Positions 1 to 7,587 of a stretch of DNA of 50,831 bases are shown piece after piece. Made by a program: the position numbers and the translations under genes. Each line of letters begins with the position of its first letter. Positions within the stretch are counted from its first letter, which is position 1. This stretch comes from an uncultured delta proteobacterium (lineage in GTDB: Bacteria; Myxococcota_A; Polyangia; Polyangiales; Polyangiaceae), in contig CAITIQ010000323.1 in NCBI GenBank assembly GCA_903892415.1, positions 1 through 50,831 of the forward strand, in the 5' to 3' direction. Under the pieces are notes generated by a model that saw only the letters and a list, made by a program, of their open reading frames with translations, made no database searches and was not told the DNA's origin.

Positions 1-45
1 ATTCTTGTTGCTGCATCCACCTTCGGTGGAATGACTCGTGCCAAG
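1..45. repeat. Palindromic repeat, copy 1 (left arm cut by window edge)
   Basis: Positions 1-45 are identical to 97-141. The right arm ends in AATGACTCGTGCC and a small internal hairpin (CCACC-TTC-GGTGG) precedes it. The left arm lies outside the window. The copies are 96 bp apart in an otherwise non-coding stretch upstream of the first lipoprotein gene. This has the shape of a REP-like or miniature palindromic element; identity with a known family cannot be judged here. Confidence 0.75.
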
Positions 46-86
46 TCAACCCGGTCAATAGGGCCTTCCGCCGTCTTCTCGAAGAG

Positions 87-141
87 GGCACGAGTCATTC
101 TTGTTGCTGCATCCACCTTCGGTGGAATGACTCGTGCCAAG
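87..141. repeat. Palindromic repeat, copy 2 (complete)
   Basis: Perfect 14-bp outer arms, GGCACGAGTCATTC at 87-100 and its reverse complement at 125-138, enclose a second hairpin (CCACC 113-117, TTC loop, GGTGG 121-125). Bases 97-141 repeat positions 1-45 exactly. The nested cruciform shape and the tandem arrangement are seen directly. A role as REP-like element, protein-binding site or transcript stabiliser is inference. Confidence 0.8.
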
Positions 142-204
142 GTCGAAGGGGCACGTTGGCGGAAACTCTCGAAGGTGCGGGCAAACTATGGGAAACTCGC
201 GCCC

Positions 205-924
205 ATGCCTGTAACGCAGTTTCGGCGAGAGCTCGGGCTGGGCTTTCTCTCGCTCATTGTTAGCGCCTGTGCGCCGGATTGGGAGGGCGTTTTCGGCGGC
301 GGCGCTGCAGAGGGCGGCTCCGGCGAAGGTGGCGCTGTCAATGCTACGAGTTCGAGCAACACGACTTCGTCAACCTCGTCGATGGGTGGGACCTCAACGA
401 ACTCAGCGTCGGTCGGTGAGACGGTCTCGAGTTCAGGCGGACAGACGGGGTCGACATCAACGAATCAAGCCGCCTCCACGTCAGCTGGAGAAACGGTGGC
501 AACCTCAACCACCACTGGCGAAGTAACCGCGACCACCAGCGGTGATCCTCCTGGGCCGACCGTCGATTGCGGCGGAATCGCGTGTGACGTGAGTCAAGGG
601 GGAGCTTGTTGTTTCGACCTTAACGACGAACAGCTTCAGTGCTCGCCAAACGACAACTGCAGCGGGAACGAGGTGGTGCTCTCATGCGACCACCCCAACG
701 ACTGCTCGTCGGGGACCGTTTGTTGCGCGCTGCGAGATTTCGGGCGGCAAGCCTACGACGCGACCACTTGCGTTCAGGAGTGCAACGACCCGAGCCGAGT
801 TCTTTGTGACCCCAACGGCCCCCCATGCGACCCGTTCGAGATCGCTGGCTTCGTGGTTCAACCGGTCTGCAAGCAGAGCGCGTTGCTGCCGGATGGGTAC
901 TTCATTTGCAGCACCGCCCTCTGA
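205..924 (+). CDS. Secreted Cys-rich lipoprotein with Ser/Thr-rich linker
   Basis: I recognise no functional family. The start at ATG 205 is chosen because it begins a lipoprotein signal peptide (LSLIVSAC, lipobox cysteine near residue 22), whereas the upstream in-frame extension runs into the palindromic repeats. After the signal come about 100 residues of Ser/Thr/Gly-rich low-complexity linker, then a compact Cys-rich domain of about 120 residues with two CC pairs (GGACCF, GTVCCA). The layout of signal peptide, flexible tether and disulfide-rich head is common among surface lipoproteins of Polyangia. The predicted product is 239 aa, exported and lipidated. The promoter is not obvious and may overlap the repeat region. 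Confidence 0.75.
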   Translation: MPVTQFRRELGLGFLSLIVSACAPDWEGVFGGGAAEGGSGEGGAVNATSSSNTTSSTSSMGGTSTNSASVGETVSSSGGQTGSTSTNQAASTSAGETVATSTTTGEVTATTSGDPPGPTVDCGGIACDVSQGGACCFDLNDEQLQCSPNDNCSGNEVVLSCDHPNDCSSGTVCCALRDFGRQAYDATTCVQECNDPSRVLCDPNGPPCDPFEIAGFVVQPVCKQSALLPDGYFICSTAL

Positions 925-972
925 GGATGACCTGGCTTGGGGCCCCAACTGAAGCCGGCACCGCGCGGAAGA

Positions 973-1007
973 TTGACACCCAACTGAGCGCTGAATACGG
1001 TTCAGCG
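973..1007 (+). promoter_or_regulatory. Candidate sigma-70-type promoter overlapped by an inverted repeat
   Basis: A perfect TTGACA at 973-978 is followed after 17 bp by TACGGT at 996-1001. A 7-bp inverted repeat, CGCTGAA 989-995 and TTCAGCG 1001-1007, flanks the -10 position, as an operator would. It lies about 100 bp upstream of the HEAT-repeat lipoprotein start. The spacing and the palindrome are seen in the sequence; activity and the binding protein are inference. Confidence 0.45.
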
Positions 1008-1103
1008 GCTGTGCCGTGGGGTCCGCGGGGGCATCCCGAGACCGACCGCCAGCGCCAGTCGTCCACTCAAAAGGCTCTTGCCCGATTATCGGGAGGAAAA
1101 GAA

Positions 1104-2891
1104 ATGCTCCGCAAGGACCGCCGGTTTGCCCCGCTCGCCCGTTCGCTCATGTTGGGCCTGGTGATTTCGTCCACAACGCTGGGATCGGCCATGACGCTTG
1201 CGGGCTGCCGCGACGAAGACGATCCCATCACTCACGCCGAAGATTTGGCTGATCCCAATCGGCAGGCGATGGCCATCAAGCGCTTGGACCAGTTTTACCA
1301 AGACGCAATGGCCAAGGATAAGAAGGACCGCAATGGTCCGAACGTCAAGCCTTTACTCGAAAAGATCGTCGAGCCCCTCACCAAAGTCTGCCTCGACGAT
1401 AAGGTCAAAGATCGCACGCGCGCGCAGCTCGTGAAGCTCCTCGCCGACATGCGTCACCCCAAAGCGGACGCCTGCCTCAAGAAGACGCTCGACGACTACA
1501 AGCCGGACACCAACGAAGACGATGTCGTGAACGTGGTTCGCGCTGTCACGGCGATGAACAACAAGACGCTGGCCAATGAGGTCATCCGCGTCTACCAAGT
1601 GATGGAGTTTTCTCGTCCGAAGGCGAAGCTGATCGCCAAGGAAGTAACCGCGGCTGTGCTCGCGCTCGCCGACAAGAGCCATGAAGATCTGTTCATCAAG
1701 GCGCTAGATAAGCCCTTCGATCCGGCGAACCAACAGGCCATGCAAAACGAGGCCTTCTGGCAGACGGTGGCCGCCCGAGCGTTGGGCGAGCTCAAGAGTG
1801 AAAAGGCAGCCAAGCCCTTGCTCCAGATCGTGATCAACCCCTCTAAGGGGCCGATCGCCTCGACGGCTTTGGTGGCCATGGTGAAGATCGGCAAAGCGAG
1901 CATCGCGCCGGCTGAGGCCCTGCTGAACGGGTCTGACGCCGAGATGGTGAAGTTCTCGATCGCCGAACAGCTAAAGGGCGCCCAGAAAGACACCAACGGG
2001 AAGATTGCTGAGTCCGTAACGAAGGCGGCAGAGAAGGCTCACATCTCCACCGCTGCGCAGGTCTTGGGCGCACTTGGGTCCGAAGGGTCGATCAAGCCAC
2101 TACTTTCGGCTCAGGAGAAGGCAGGAGAAGACGCCAGCACGAAGGTGATCATCGCGCTCGTACTTTCGCTGCTGCCGCGCAATGAGGAGGCGCTGAACGC
2201 CTTCAAAAAAACGTACGAAGAGTCCAAGCTGGATCTCGATACGGTGGCTGGCCCCGCTCGTGAGATCCTTGCAGAACGGGCCAGCGACTTCTTCGATCCG
2301 AGCGTTGCCTCCTGGCTCGTCAAGAACTCCGCCGAGCTCAAGGGCGAGGCCGCAGAGCTCGACCCCATCCGCAGCATCGCGCTGGTTTCTGCAACCAAGG
2401 TGATGAAGGCAGATCAGGTTGCCGAAGTTCAGACCCTGTTCGACACCAAGGCCTTCATCGAGGAAGAAGGCGGCAAGAAGAAGGAGACGCAGATCGGAAA
2501 GGCGTTCGAGAAGGAGTTCAAGCAGGCAAAGGACCTCGTGAACAACTGCAAGGAGAACGTCGACTGCTACTTCTCTGCGCTGACGCTCGACGAGAATCAG
2601 GGCAAGGACAAGCAGTTCACTGCGATCAAAGCGGCGTACATGATTGGCGTCCTCGGCAAGGACGGCGACCGTGCCAAGCTCGTGGACGCGCTGTCCAAGC
2701 TCTCGAATGACCTCGTTCGTGGAACGGCGCTGAAGGCGCTCGAAGCCATCACTCCGAAAGGAGACGCGGCAATCGCCGACAAGCTGAATGCGCTGTTCGA
2801 CAAGGCTGAAGAGGCCAAAGACGACAAGCTCATGGCCGACTACAAGATGTGCGTCGAGACGGCAGCACGGCTGCGGTCGCGGGCTCAATAG
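1104..2891 (+). CDS. HEAT-repeat lipoprotein
   Basis: The predicted 595-aa protein starts at ATG 1104, 7 nt after a strong GGAGG. The N-terminus is a lipoprotein signal ending in TLAGC (cysteine 35). The rest is almost entirely alpha-helical repeats of the HEAT/PBS-lyase type, recognisable from recurring A-xx-AL-L-x-D/G segments such as AARALGELKSEKAAKPLL and AYMIGVLGKDGDRAKLV. Such solenoids are binding scaffolds and no catalytic motif is visible. The stop lies 8 nt before the next start, so it is probably co-transcribed with the FHA-sigma54 activator. The longer open frame from 825 overlaps the previous gene and lacks a signal at its own start, so it was rejected. Confidence 0.8.
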   Translation: MLRKDRRFAPLARSLMLGLVISSTTLGSAMTLAGCRDEDDPITHAEDLADPNRQAMAIKRLDQFYQDAMAKDKKDRNGPNVKPLLEKIVEPLTKVCLDDKVKDRTRAQLVKLLADMRHPKADACLKKTLDDYKPDTNEDDVVNVVRAVTAMNNKTLANEVIRVYQVMEFSRPKAKLIAKEVTAAVLALADKSHEDLFIKALDKPFDPANQQAMQNEAFWQTVAARALGELKSEKAAKPLLQIVINPSKGPIASTALVAMVKIGKASIAPAEALLNGSDAEMVKFSIAEQLKGAQKDTNGKIAESVTKAAEKAHISTAAQVLGALGSEGSIKPLLSAQEKAGEDASTKVIIALVLSLLPRNEEALNAFKKTYEESKLDLDTVAGPAREILAERASDFFDPSVASWLVKNSAELKGEAAELDPIRSIALVSATKVMKADQVAEVQTLFDTKAFIEEEGGKKKETQIGKAFEKEFKQAKDLVNNCKENVDCYFSALTLDENQGKDKQFTAIKAAYMIGVLGKDGDRAKLVDALSKLSNDLVRGTALKALEAITPKGDAAIADKLNALFDKAEEAKDDKLMADYKMCVETAARLRSRAQ

Positions 2892-2899
2892 CCAGGTCG

Positions 2900-4852
2900 A
2901 TGGGCTTCGAGCTCGCACTTTCGGTGGAGGTCGTGCAGGGCTTAGCGGCCGGCACGGCCTTCGAGCTTCGAGGGCCCCAGGTTTCCATTGGGCGGCATCC
3001 CGAAAACGATGTGGCGCTCGAGGAAGCGCATGTATCGGGGGTCCACTGTCGCATCGTTCGGGACGGCGATCGGGTGCTGCTCGTCGACAACAACTCGACG
3101 AACGGAACCACCCTGGCGCGCGGTGATCGGCGGATACGCCTAAGCGCGGAGATGCCGTCCACCGACCTGGAAGCTGGGGACCAGATCGAGTTGGGTACGG
3201 GGGATGCCGTTACAACGCTTTTGGTAACCCTTTTGGACGAGGGGGACGAGCGGCAGGTCCTATCGATGACCCGTCTCGACGCGCTACCAAACGTGCGCGT
3301 TCGAGAGGCGGACCCCAATGTTCTTACCAAGCTCTATGCCGCCCAAAAACGGATTGGGGCTGCGCAAGGCCTCGAGCATGTTTTGATTGAAGTGGCTGAC
3401 AGCGCACTTGAGTTGGTTCCTGCGGCAACCCATTTGACGCTCGTGCTACGCGACGACGACCTTGGTCGAGGAGACACCTCAACCTTCGTGCCGGTGCTCA
3501 CCCGCGTGCGCTCTCCTGGAGGAGCGCCAGTGCACCCCGTTGGGACCGTTCCCGTCGCGCGCAGCATCTATCGGAAGGTAGTGAAGGAGCGCGCCGCGGT
3601 GCTGGCCGCCGACGCCCCCTCAGAAGCCTTCGCTAGCGAATCAATGATGGGCGCCTCGATCCGTAGCACCATCGGTGTACCGCTCTGGCGCGGTGACGAA
3701 GTCGTTGGTGTGCTGCAGGCGGACAACCGCAATGCGCCAGGAATGCTCACCAATAACGATGTTGAGCTGTTGCTGCTGCTCGCATCCAACGCCTCGCTTG
3801 CCGTATCCAGTGCTCGCTTGATCAAGCGGCTTTCAACCATCGAGGTTCAACTCAAGAAAGAGAACAGCTTCCTAAAAGGCCGTGAAGAGAAGCGCCGAGG
3901 CGGAGGCCGCGAAACGACCATCATCGGCACGAGTGACGCGATGATGGCGCTCAATCGCCACCTCGAGAAGGTCGTCGACACGCGCGTCACGGTATTGGTC
4001 GAGGGTGAGACAGGCACCGGCAAAGAGTTGATTGCCGCTGCTGTTCATTACCGTTCGCGTCGGCGCGACAAGCTGTTCGTCGCACAAAACTGCGCGGCAA
4101 TCGCTGAAAGCCTGCTCGAGAGTGAACTCTTTGGGCACAAGAAAGGCGCGTTCACTGGAGCCGTCGATGAGAAGAAGGGCCTGTTTGAGATCGCCGATGG
4201 CGGCACGCTCTTCCTCGATGAGGTCAACTCCACCAGCCTTTCGCTCCAGTCGAAGTTGCTACGCGCATTGCAAGAAGGGGAGATTCGGCCCGTCGGCGGT
4301 ACCGTCTCCAAGCATGTCGACGTGCGCATCGTCGCTGCGACCAACCGCAATCTCGAGGAACTGGTAGAGAAAGGTCTCTTTCGCGAAGACCTCTACTACC
4401 GGCTCAAAGTGTTTCCCTTGCGCTTGCCGCCGCTGCGCGAGCGTCGTGACGACATTCCCCTTCTCGCCACGCACTTTTTAGCGCGCTACTCCCAAGAGAT
4501 CGGGAAACCGGCGGCCGGCTTCTCCCAACAAGCGCTCGAGTTGCTCACCAGTTACGAGTGGCCAGGCAACGTTCGCGAGCTTCAGAATGAAATCCAGCGC
4601 ATCGTGATCCAACTCGATGAGGGAGCCTTCGTCACGCCCGAGCTACTTTCTCCGCAGATCAAGAAGGCGCTCGGAGTCGTTGCGAAGGCCAGCGTTGCCA
4701 AGGGCACGCTGCGCGAGATGATGGACTCGGTCGAGAAGTACCTGCTGCTCGAGACGCTCCGCGAACACGGGCAGAACAAGACCTCGGCGGCCAAGGGGTT
4801 GGGGATCACCCGCGAGGGCCTGCACAAGAAGCTGCGTCAACACGGTATGTGA
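2900..4852 (+). CDS. FHA-GAF-AAA+ sigma-54-dependent transcriptional activator
   Basis: The 650-aa regulator should activate RNA polymerase holding sigma-54. An FHA domain at about 1-110 (SIGRHPENDV, NNSTNGT) should read a phosphothreonine partner. A GAF-like sensor follows at about 140-310, then a short coiled linker. The AAA+ module spans about 340-575, with Walker A GETGTGKE at 369-376, the sigma-54 contact loop GAFTGA at 416-421 and Walker B GGTLFLDE at 434-441. A FIS-type helix-turn-helix closes the protein at about 605-650. All catalytic motifs are intact. The start at ATG 2900 is chosen because the FHA fold begins there. FHA-fused activators are frequent in myxobacteria and typically pair with Ser/Thr kinases; the specific partner is unknown. 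Confidence 0.93.
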   Translation: MGFELALSVEVVQGLAAGTAFELRGPQVSIGRHPENDVALEEAHVSGVHCRIVRDGDRVLLVDNNSTNGTTLARGDRRIRLSAEMPSTDLEAGDQIELGTGDAVTTLLVTLLDEGDERQVLSMTRLDALPNVRVREADPNVLTKLYAAQKRIGAAQGLEHVLIEVADSALELVPAATHLTLVLRDDDLGRGDTSTFVPVLTRVRSPGGAPVHPVGTVPVARSIYRKVVKERAAVLAADAPSEAFASESMMGASIRSTIGVPLWRGDEVVGVLQADNRNAPGMLTNNDVELLLLLASNASLAVSSARLIKRLSTIEVQLKKENSFLKGREEKRRGGGRETTIIGTSDAMMALNRHLEKVVDTRVTVLVEGETGTGKELIAAAVHYRSRRRDKLFVAQNCAAIAESLLESELFGHKKGAFTGAVDEKKGLFEIADGGTLFLDEVNSTSLSLQSKLLRALQEGEIRPVGGTVSKHVDVRIVAATNRNLEELVEKGLFREDLYYRLKVFPLRLPPLRERRDDIPLLATHFLARYSQEIGKPAAGFSQQALELLTSYEWPGNVRELQNEIQRIVIQLDEGAFVTPELLSPQIKKALGVVAKASVAKGTLREMMDSVEKYLLLETLREHGQNKTSAAKGLGITREGLHKKLRQHGM

Positions 4853-4855
4853 GCG

Positions 4856-4919
4856 CTGGCGGGCGCCAGGCCCAGTTGTGCGGCCGCGCAGAGATCACGG
4901 CCAAAATCAGGCTTTTTTT
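4856..4919 (+). terminator. Possible terminator region after the FHA-GAF-sigma54 gene
   Basis: Three nt after the stop is a hairpin CTGGCG-GG-CGCCAG (4856-4869). A second inverted repeat, GGCCG 4882-4886 with CGGCC 4898-4902, is followed 10 nt later by seven T (4913-4919). The distance between stem and T-run is longer than in a classical intrinsic terminator, so this is a moderate call. Confidence 0.35.
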
Positions 4920-4960
4920 GCGTTACTTCGCTTGGCACGCGCATCGCAAAACGCGTGCGC

Positions 4961-5533
4961 ATGAACCAAAACGAACGCCTTCATCGATTGGTCGCTCTTT
5001 GGCAAAGCGTAGCGAGCACCGCCTGGGCACCGCTTGTCGCCAAAGCCGTAGGAGCCTGTTTCATCCTCGGCCTGCTTGCCCTCTTGGGCTCGGGACTGGG
5101 AGATCGATTCTTTGCAGCAGCGCCGGCGCAAGCGAAAGCCGAAGCGCGAGCCACCGCGACCAGTCACGCAGCTGCTGCGGTGAGCGCGAGCCCCGTAGCA
5201 ATCGTCGCTTCAGCGTCACCAGCAACGCTGCACGCCAGCACCAGCTCGAGCGCGAGCACGCCACCGTCACCTCCACCGTCGGCGCTGCTGCCGGACGGCA
5301 GGCTCGTGCTGAACCTGGCCGACGTTGAACAACTCGATCGGCTTCCTGGTGTGGGCCGCAAGAAGGCTGAGGCGATCATCGCGCTGCGAGCAAAGCTTGG
5401 TGGACGCTTTCGTAAGTTGGAGGAATTGGCCCGAGTACGAGGAATCAAACGTAGGTTCATCGAGCGTATCCGCCCACTGGTAGTGCTCGATGCTCCTTCA
5501 GCATCGGTGCAAAGTGCTTCATCCCCCCCTTGA
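4961..5533 (+). CDS. ComEA-like helix-hairpin-helix protein, membrane-anchored
   Basis: The predicted 190-aa protein has a hydrophobic segment near residues 29-46 (VGACFILGLLALLGSGLG), an Ala/Ser/Pro-rich linker of about 60 residues, and a C-terminal helix-hairpin-helix domain. The HhH is clear: LVLNLADVEQLDRLPGVGRK then KLEELARVRGIKRR, matching the ComEA fold that binds DNA non-specifically. ComEA proteins receive DNA at the membrane during natural transformation. The anchor-linker-HhH order fits, but the long Ala/Ser linker is lineage-specific and no other competence genes are nearby. Start is ATG 4961 (GTG 4955 is an alternative); no good Shine-Dalgarno is visible. Confidence 0.75.
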   Translation: MNQNERLHRLVALWQSVASTAWAPLVAKAVGACFILGLLALLGSGLGDRFFAAAPAQAKAEARATATSHAAAAVSASPVAIVASASPATLHASTSSSASTPPSPPPSALLPDGRLVLNLADVEQLDRLPGVGRKKAEAIIALRAKLGGRFRKLEELARVRGIKRRFIERIRPLVVLDAPSASVQSASSPP

Positions 5534-5565
5534 GATTCGAAGAGACGGCGGGATAGCGTGCGCGA

Positions 5566-7527
5566 ATGTCAAAACGCTGGGGCTTAGGTTTCGTGACGCT
5601 GCTTGCCTGTTTGGGCAGCACGAGTGTGGTGTACGCCGACGAGGAAGCCGACGACGCCAAGCCTGCTGAGAGCGCAAAACCCGCCGAGGACGCTAAGCCT
5701 GCTGAGAGCGCAAAACCCGAAGGTGACGCTAAACCCGAAGGTGACGCCAAGCCCGAAGGCGACGCTAAGCCCGAAGGCGACGCCAAGCCCGAAGGTGACG
5801 CCAAGCCCGAAGGTGACGCCAAGCCCGAAGGTGACGCCAAGCCCGGAGGTGACGCCAAGCCCGAAGGTGACGCCGACGTTCCCAACGCGGACGGCTTAGT
5901 CGCTGGGGAGGAGAAGCCTGGAACGGACGAATACGATATCGCGGACGCCAAGGCCGCTGGATACGAGGTGGGTGAACCCTCGAAAGATCCGGCCGACGGC
6001 CTGGGCGTCGACGGCAAGGACTACGAACTTCCTGCAGCCACGTTTGAAGGCATGGAGGGCCTCGACGCCGCCGATATGGAGGCGCTCACCGAGGTTACCC
6101 CTGCGGAGCTTGGGGAACTCGACATGGACCGCGATATGGGCGAAGCCGCGGAGGCCCAGTTCGACAAGCAAGCGGAGGCCCTCGAGGGGCTCGACCCCGA
6201 CGACATGGCCAAGATTGCCGCCATGTACATGCCCGTGCTTCGCAAGAAGCTCGCGGAGGTCAAGGAGAAGACCCACGATAAGACGGTTGAAAAGGCGAGC
6301 GCAAAACAGGCCGCTAAACTCAATGTGATTGCCAAGATTCTCGCCGGACTCAGCCTATCTGGGCTCCTCTTGTTGCTGCTACCGCTGATTCGCGGGAAGA
6401 AGTATCCCGGGCAGATGGGCAAGCTATTCGCCTATTCGGCGTTGGCTGGAGCGGCCCTCACCGTCTCTATCTTGCTCCTTACCGGAGTCATGGTGGCGAC
6501 CCGTACGGTGCAGGCCTCCATGGCCTCGCTCACAAACCCGCAGGTGATCATTCAAGATGCAACCTTTGACGCAATCGACGAGCAGCTGGAGGAAGTATCA
6601 GCTACGCCTGGCCTGCTTCTCGTTCCGCTTCAAGACGTTGGCAACGGCAAAGAAGAGGACCTTGGCGTTGCCATTCTCTCCAATGCTTCAAAGTTCAAAG
6701 AAGATGTCGACGTATTCAAGAAGGTCGGCGACTTTTTCAAGAGCATTAGCGGCGCACTTAGCTACGTGCCCGTGATCCTCACCGGTCTGGCGGTGGTGCT
6801 TTTCTTGGTGAGCATCAAGGACCTGGTCAAAGCGATTTTGGCCATACCTGAGCGAGCCATGCGCGGTGAGATTGCCGCCAAAGACGTGTTTGGCCTGGTC
6901 TTCAAGCGAGTGACCGCAGAAATGATCGCCACGCTGATCACGCTCGCGGCTTTCTTCGTCATCACGCTGATAACGAGCCTGTCGCTCGGCCTCGTCGCCG
7001 TACCGACGATGGGCGTGTTCATTCAACAGCTATTGTCGACGCTGCAATACGTCTTCATTGAGAAGGACGCCTCCAAGGGAATCATCTACTTCGCGCTGGT
7101 TGGCGTCCTGGGATTCCTCATTATCGCAATTGGCCTAACCATCGCCTCAGGCATTCTCTATCTCGGTAAGTTGCAGAAGATCATGCGCAACCGCTTCATC
7201 GACGGCGCGCCCTTGGGCCAGCACAAGGCCTTCTTCGGTTGGCGTTCACTCGCTGTCGTTTGGTGTATCGCGCTGCCAACACTAACGATGGTGCTCGTGG
7301 CCTTCGTTGCGGACAAGCTCGAAGACATCGCCACCAAGGGGAAGGAGTGGAACTGGAATCTGGCACTTCTGCCCGCGCCTTCGCTTCTGCTCGGCGGCTT
7401 CCTGGTGGTCTTCGTTCTGGGCATGGGCCTCAAGGCACTACTCAGCATCGTGAAATACAAGGTCGAGGGCTCCACCTCAGACATGGCCGTGGCACAACTC
7501 GCAGCAGCCGCTCCGGTCGGCCGCTAA
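5566..7527 (+). CDS. Polytopic membrane protein with acidic AKPEGD-repeat N-terminal region
   Basis: I recognise no family. The 653-aa protein begins with a signal peptide (cleavage likely after VVYA, residue 24). Residues 31-102 are twelve hexapeptide repeats (AKPAES/AKPEGD), followed by an acidic segment to about residue 230 that would lie outside the membrane. The C-terminal half has about seven hydrophobic segments, near residues 254-276, 287-311, 399-421, 450-480, 505-533, 561-582 and 599-629. Between the second and third is a soluble stretch of about 85 residues. Transporter or channel-like scaffolding is possible but no signature is visible. It begins 32 nt after the ComEA-like gene and could be co-transcribed with it. 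Confidence 0.75.
   Translation: MSKRWGLGFVTLLACLGSTSVVYADEEADDAKPAESAKPAEDAKPAESAKPEGDAKPEGDAKPEGDAKPEGDAKPEGDAKPEGDAKPEGDAKPGGDAKPEGDADVPNADGLVAGEEKPGTDEYDIADAKAAGYEVGEPSKDPADGLGVDGKDYELPAATFEGMEGLDAADMEALTEVTPAELGELDMDRDMGEAAEAQFDKQAEALEGLDPDDMAKIAAMYMPVLRKKLAEVKEKTHDKTVEKASAKQAAKLNVIAKILAGLSLSGLLLLLLPLIRGKKYPGQMGKLFAYSALAGAALTVSILLLTGVMVATRTVQASMASLTNPQVIIQDATFDAIDEQLEEVSATPGLLLVPLQDVGNGKEEDLGVAILSNASKFKEDVDVFKKVGDFFKSISGALSYVPVILTGLAVVLFLVSIKDLVKAILAIPERAMRGEIAAKDVFGLVFKRVTAEMIATLITLAAFFVITLITSLSLGLVAVPTMGVFIQQLLSTLQYVFIEKDASKGIIYFALVGVLGFLIIAIGLTIASGILYLGKLQKIMRNRFIDGAPLGQHKAFFGWRSLAVVWCIALPTLTMVLVAFVADKLEDIATKGKEWNWNLALLPAPSLLLGGFLVVFVLGMGLKALLSIVKYKVEGSTSDMAVAQLAAAAPVGR
5656..5871 (+). 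repeat. 18-bp tandem repeat (12 units) encoding AKPEGD-type hexapeptides
   Basis: Twelve consecutive in-frame 18-bp units code for AKPAES, AKPAED, AKPAES, then AKPEGD seven times, AKPGGD and AKPEGD. The later units are nearly identical at the DNA level (GACGCCAAGCCCGAAGGT with occasional T/C changes), so the array could change copy number by slippage or recombination without shifting the reading frame. The product is a charged, extended, proline-containing stalk just after the signal peptide. Confidence 0.9.
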
Positions 7528-7528
7528 G

Positions 7529-7558
7529 TCAGCAACAGACGGATCAGCAACAGACGGA
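7529..7558. repeat. Perfect 15-bp tandem duplication after the polytopic-protein stop
   Basis: TCAGCAACAGACGGA occurs twice back to back at 7529-7543 and 7544-7558, starting 1 nt after the TAA stop of the preceding gene and ending 29 nt before the next ATG. A second perfect 15-bp duplication at a gene end is found at 32435-32464. Confidence 0.85.
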
Positions 7559-7587
7559 AGCGGGTCGCGTGTGGGATAATCCGAGTC

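Noticed and set aside
1..141. CRISPR array
   Set aside because: There are only two repeat copies, each with a long internal palindrome, and no regular spacer series or cas genes.
825..1103. Upstream extension of the HEAT-repeat lipoprotein frame
   Set aside because: It overlaps the previous gene, while ATG 1104 has a strong GGAGG and begins a lipoprotein signal.
5457..6017. Minus-strand frame with SPSGLA repeats opposite the AKPEGD array
   Set aside because: It is the antisense translation of the 18-bp tandem repeat with no start signal or recognisable domain.
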